From Pseudomonadales bacterium (GTDB lineage Bacteria > Pseudomonadota > Gammaproteobacteria > Pseudomonadales > Azotimanducaceae), in contig JANQJA010000020.1 of assembly GCA_028281885.1 (NCBI GenBank), positions 62,001 through 126,000 of the forward strand: a DNA stretch of 64,000 nucleotides, read 5' to 3'. Of the stretch, positions 63,699 through 64,000 are shown in pieces (position 1 is the stretch's first letter; each line of letters starts with the position of its first letter). The notes below the pieces were generated by a model. That model worked only from the letters and a program-made list of their open reading frames with translations. It was not told the origin of the DNA and did no database searches. The translations under genes and the position numbers were made by a program.

Positions 63699-64000
63699 TG
63701 CTCGAGCGGCTTCCAGCGATAGCCCATGCCGTAAACGGTTTCGATCTGATCGAACGAGTTATCGATGGCCTGGAATTTTCGCCGGATTCGTTTGATATGT
63801 GACGTGATGGTTGTGTCATCAACCACCATCTTTGATTCCTGCATCAGCTGATCCCGACTCTTCACATGTCCAGGTCGGTGAACCAGTGAGTGGACCATCC
63901 AGAACTCGGTCAGGGTGAGTGGAACGACCTGACCCTGCCACTGGCAGCAGATGCGACTGGCATCGACACTGACGTTGCCCCGGGTGATGACTTCATCTGC
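63695..64000 (-). CDS. OmpR-family response regulator, C-terminal part
   Basis: Cut by the right edge, so only about the last 101 residues are present: the winged-helix DNA-binding domain. Landmarks are VPLTLTEFWMVHSLVHRP, the recognition-helix region KMVVDDTTITSHIKRIRRKF and the terminal ETVYGMGYRWK. It overlaps the kinase start by 4 nt. The receiver domain is outside the window. Partner of the sortase-system-like kinase; targets unknown. Confidence 0.85.
   Translation of the reverse strand, partial: ADEVITRGNVSVDASRICCQWQGQVVPLTLTEFWMVHSLVHRPGHVKSRDQLMQESKMVVDDTTITSHIKRIRRKFQAIDNSFDQIETVYGMGYRWKPLEQ

Overview
The window looks like a chromosomal segment of an aerobic gammaproteobacterium, probably aquatic or marine and probably uncultured; I cannot place it to genus. 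The evidence is the conserved order ruvC-ruvA-ruvB-tolQ-tolR-tolA-tolB-pal-cpoB-queE-queC, the dapA-bamC pair, and a histidine kinase resembling the proteobacterial dedicated-sortase type at the right edge. GC content appears fairly uniform, and I saw no insertion sequence, prophage or CRISPR array.

Layout. 1-24.3 kb is a mostly plus-strand core: a lysine/alanine-rich histone-like protein (partial), FmdB, aspS, yebC, the Holliday-junction genes ruvCAB, the Tol-Pal envelope machine, 7-deazaguanine synthesis (queE, queC), a secreted SGNH hydrolase, tRNA-Lys, a glutathione-synthetase-like ATP-grasp protein, nadA, a BepA-like metalloprotease, tusA, dapA-bamC, an MBL hydrolase, a CnoX-like thioredoxin/TPR protein, rmuC and a two-subunit sodium:solute symporter. 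Two LexA-type elements lie in this part: a 34-bp perfect palindrome at 19137-19170 and a CTGT-N8-ACAG site just upstream of rmuC.

24.3-33.8 kb is a mixed-strand accessory and metabolic region: a ROK sugar kinase, a PspB-like membrane protein, glpD, an enoyl-CoA hydratase, a degenerate FmdB paralogue, a secreted YciI-like protein, a membrane-anchored DsbA, a luciferase-like (LLM) oxidoreductase with an SDR, and a FATP/FadD6-type acyl-CoA synthetase.

34.4-44.0 kb is the most notable segment. It is a plus-strand run of a TrmY-like SPOUT methyltransferase, an F420:NADPH oxidoreductase, cofE, cofD, cofC, a fused cofG-cofH (fbiC), two LLM-class oxidoreductases and a COG3146 acyltransferase. It encodes nearly the whole route to the deazaflavin cofactor F420, its recycling with NADP, and likely consumers. 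F420 is mainly archaeal and actinobacterial and is patchy in Gammaproteobacteria. A third LLM enzyme (30.3 kb) and a PPOX-fold protein (48.8 kb) could also use F420.

44.0-64.0 kb is mostly minus strand: two orphan hybrid histidine kinases, a CPA2 cation/proton antiporter, an MFS transporter, msrB, a thiolase, a DUF4389 membrane protein, GTP-type PEP carboxykinase, a second acyl-CoA synthetase, a SirB1 protein, the tRNA hydroxylase trhO, a peroxiredoxin, and a sensor kinase/response-regulator pair cut by the right edge. Two acyl-CoA synthetases, an enoyl-CoA hydratase, a thiolase, an SDR and several putative F420 oxidoreductases suggest breakdown of lipid-like or terpenoid/steroid-like compounds, with PckG feeding gluconeogenesis. 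That metabolic reading is inference.
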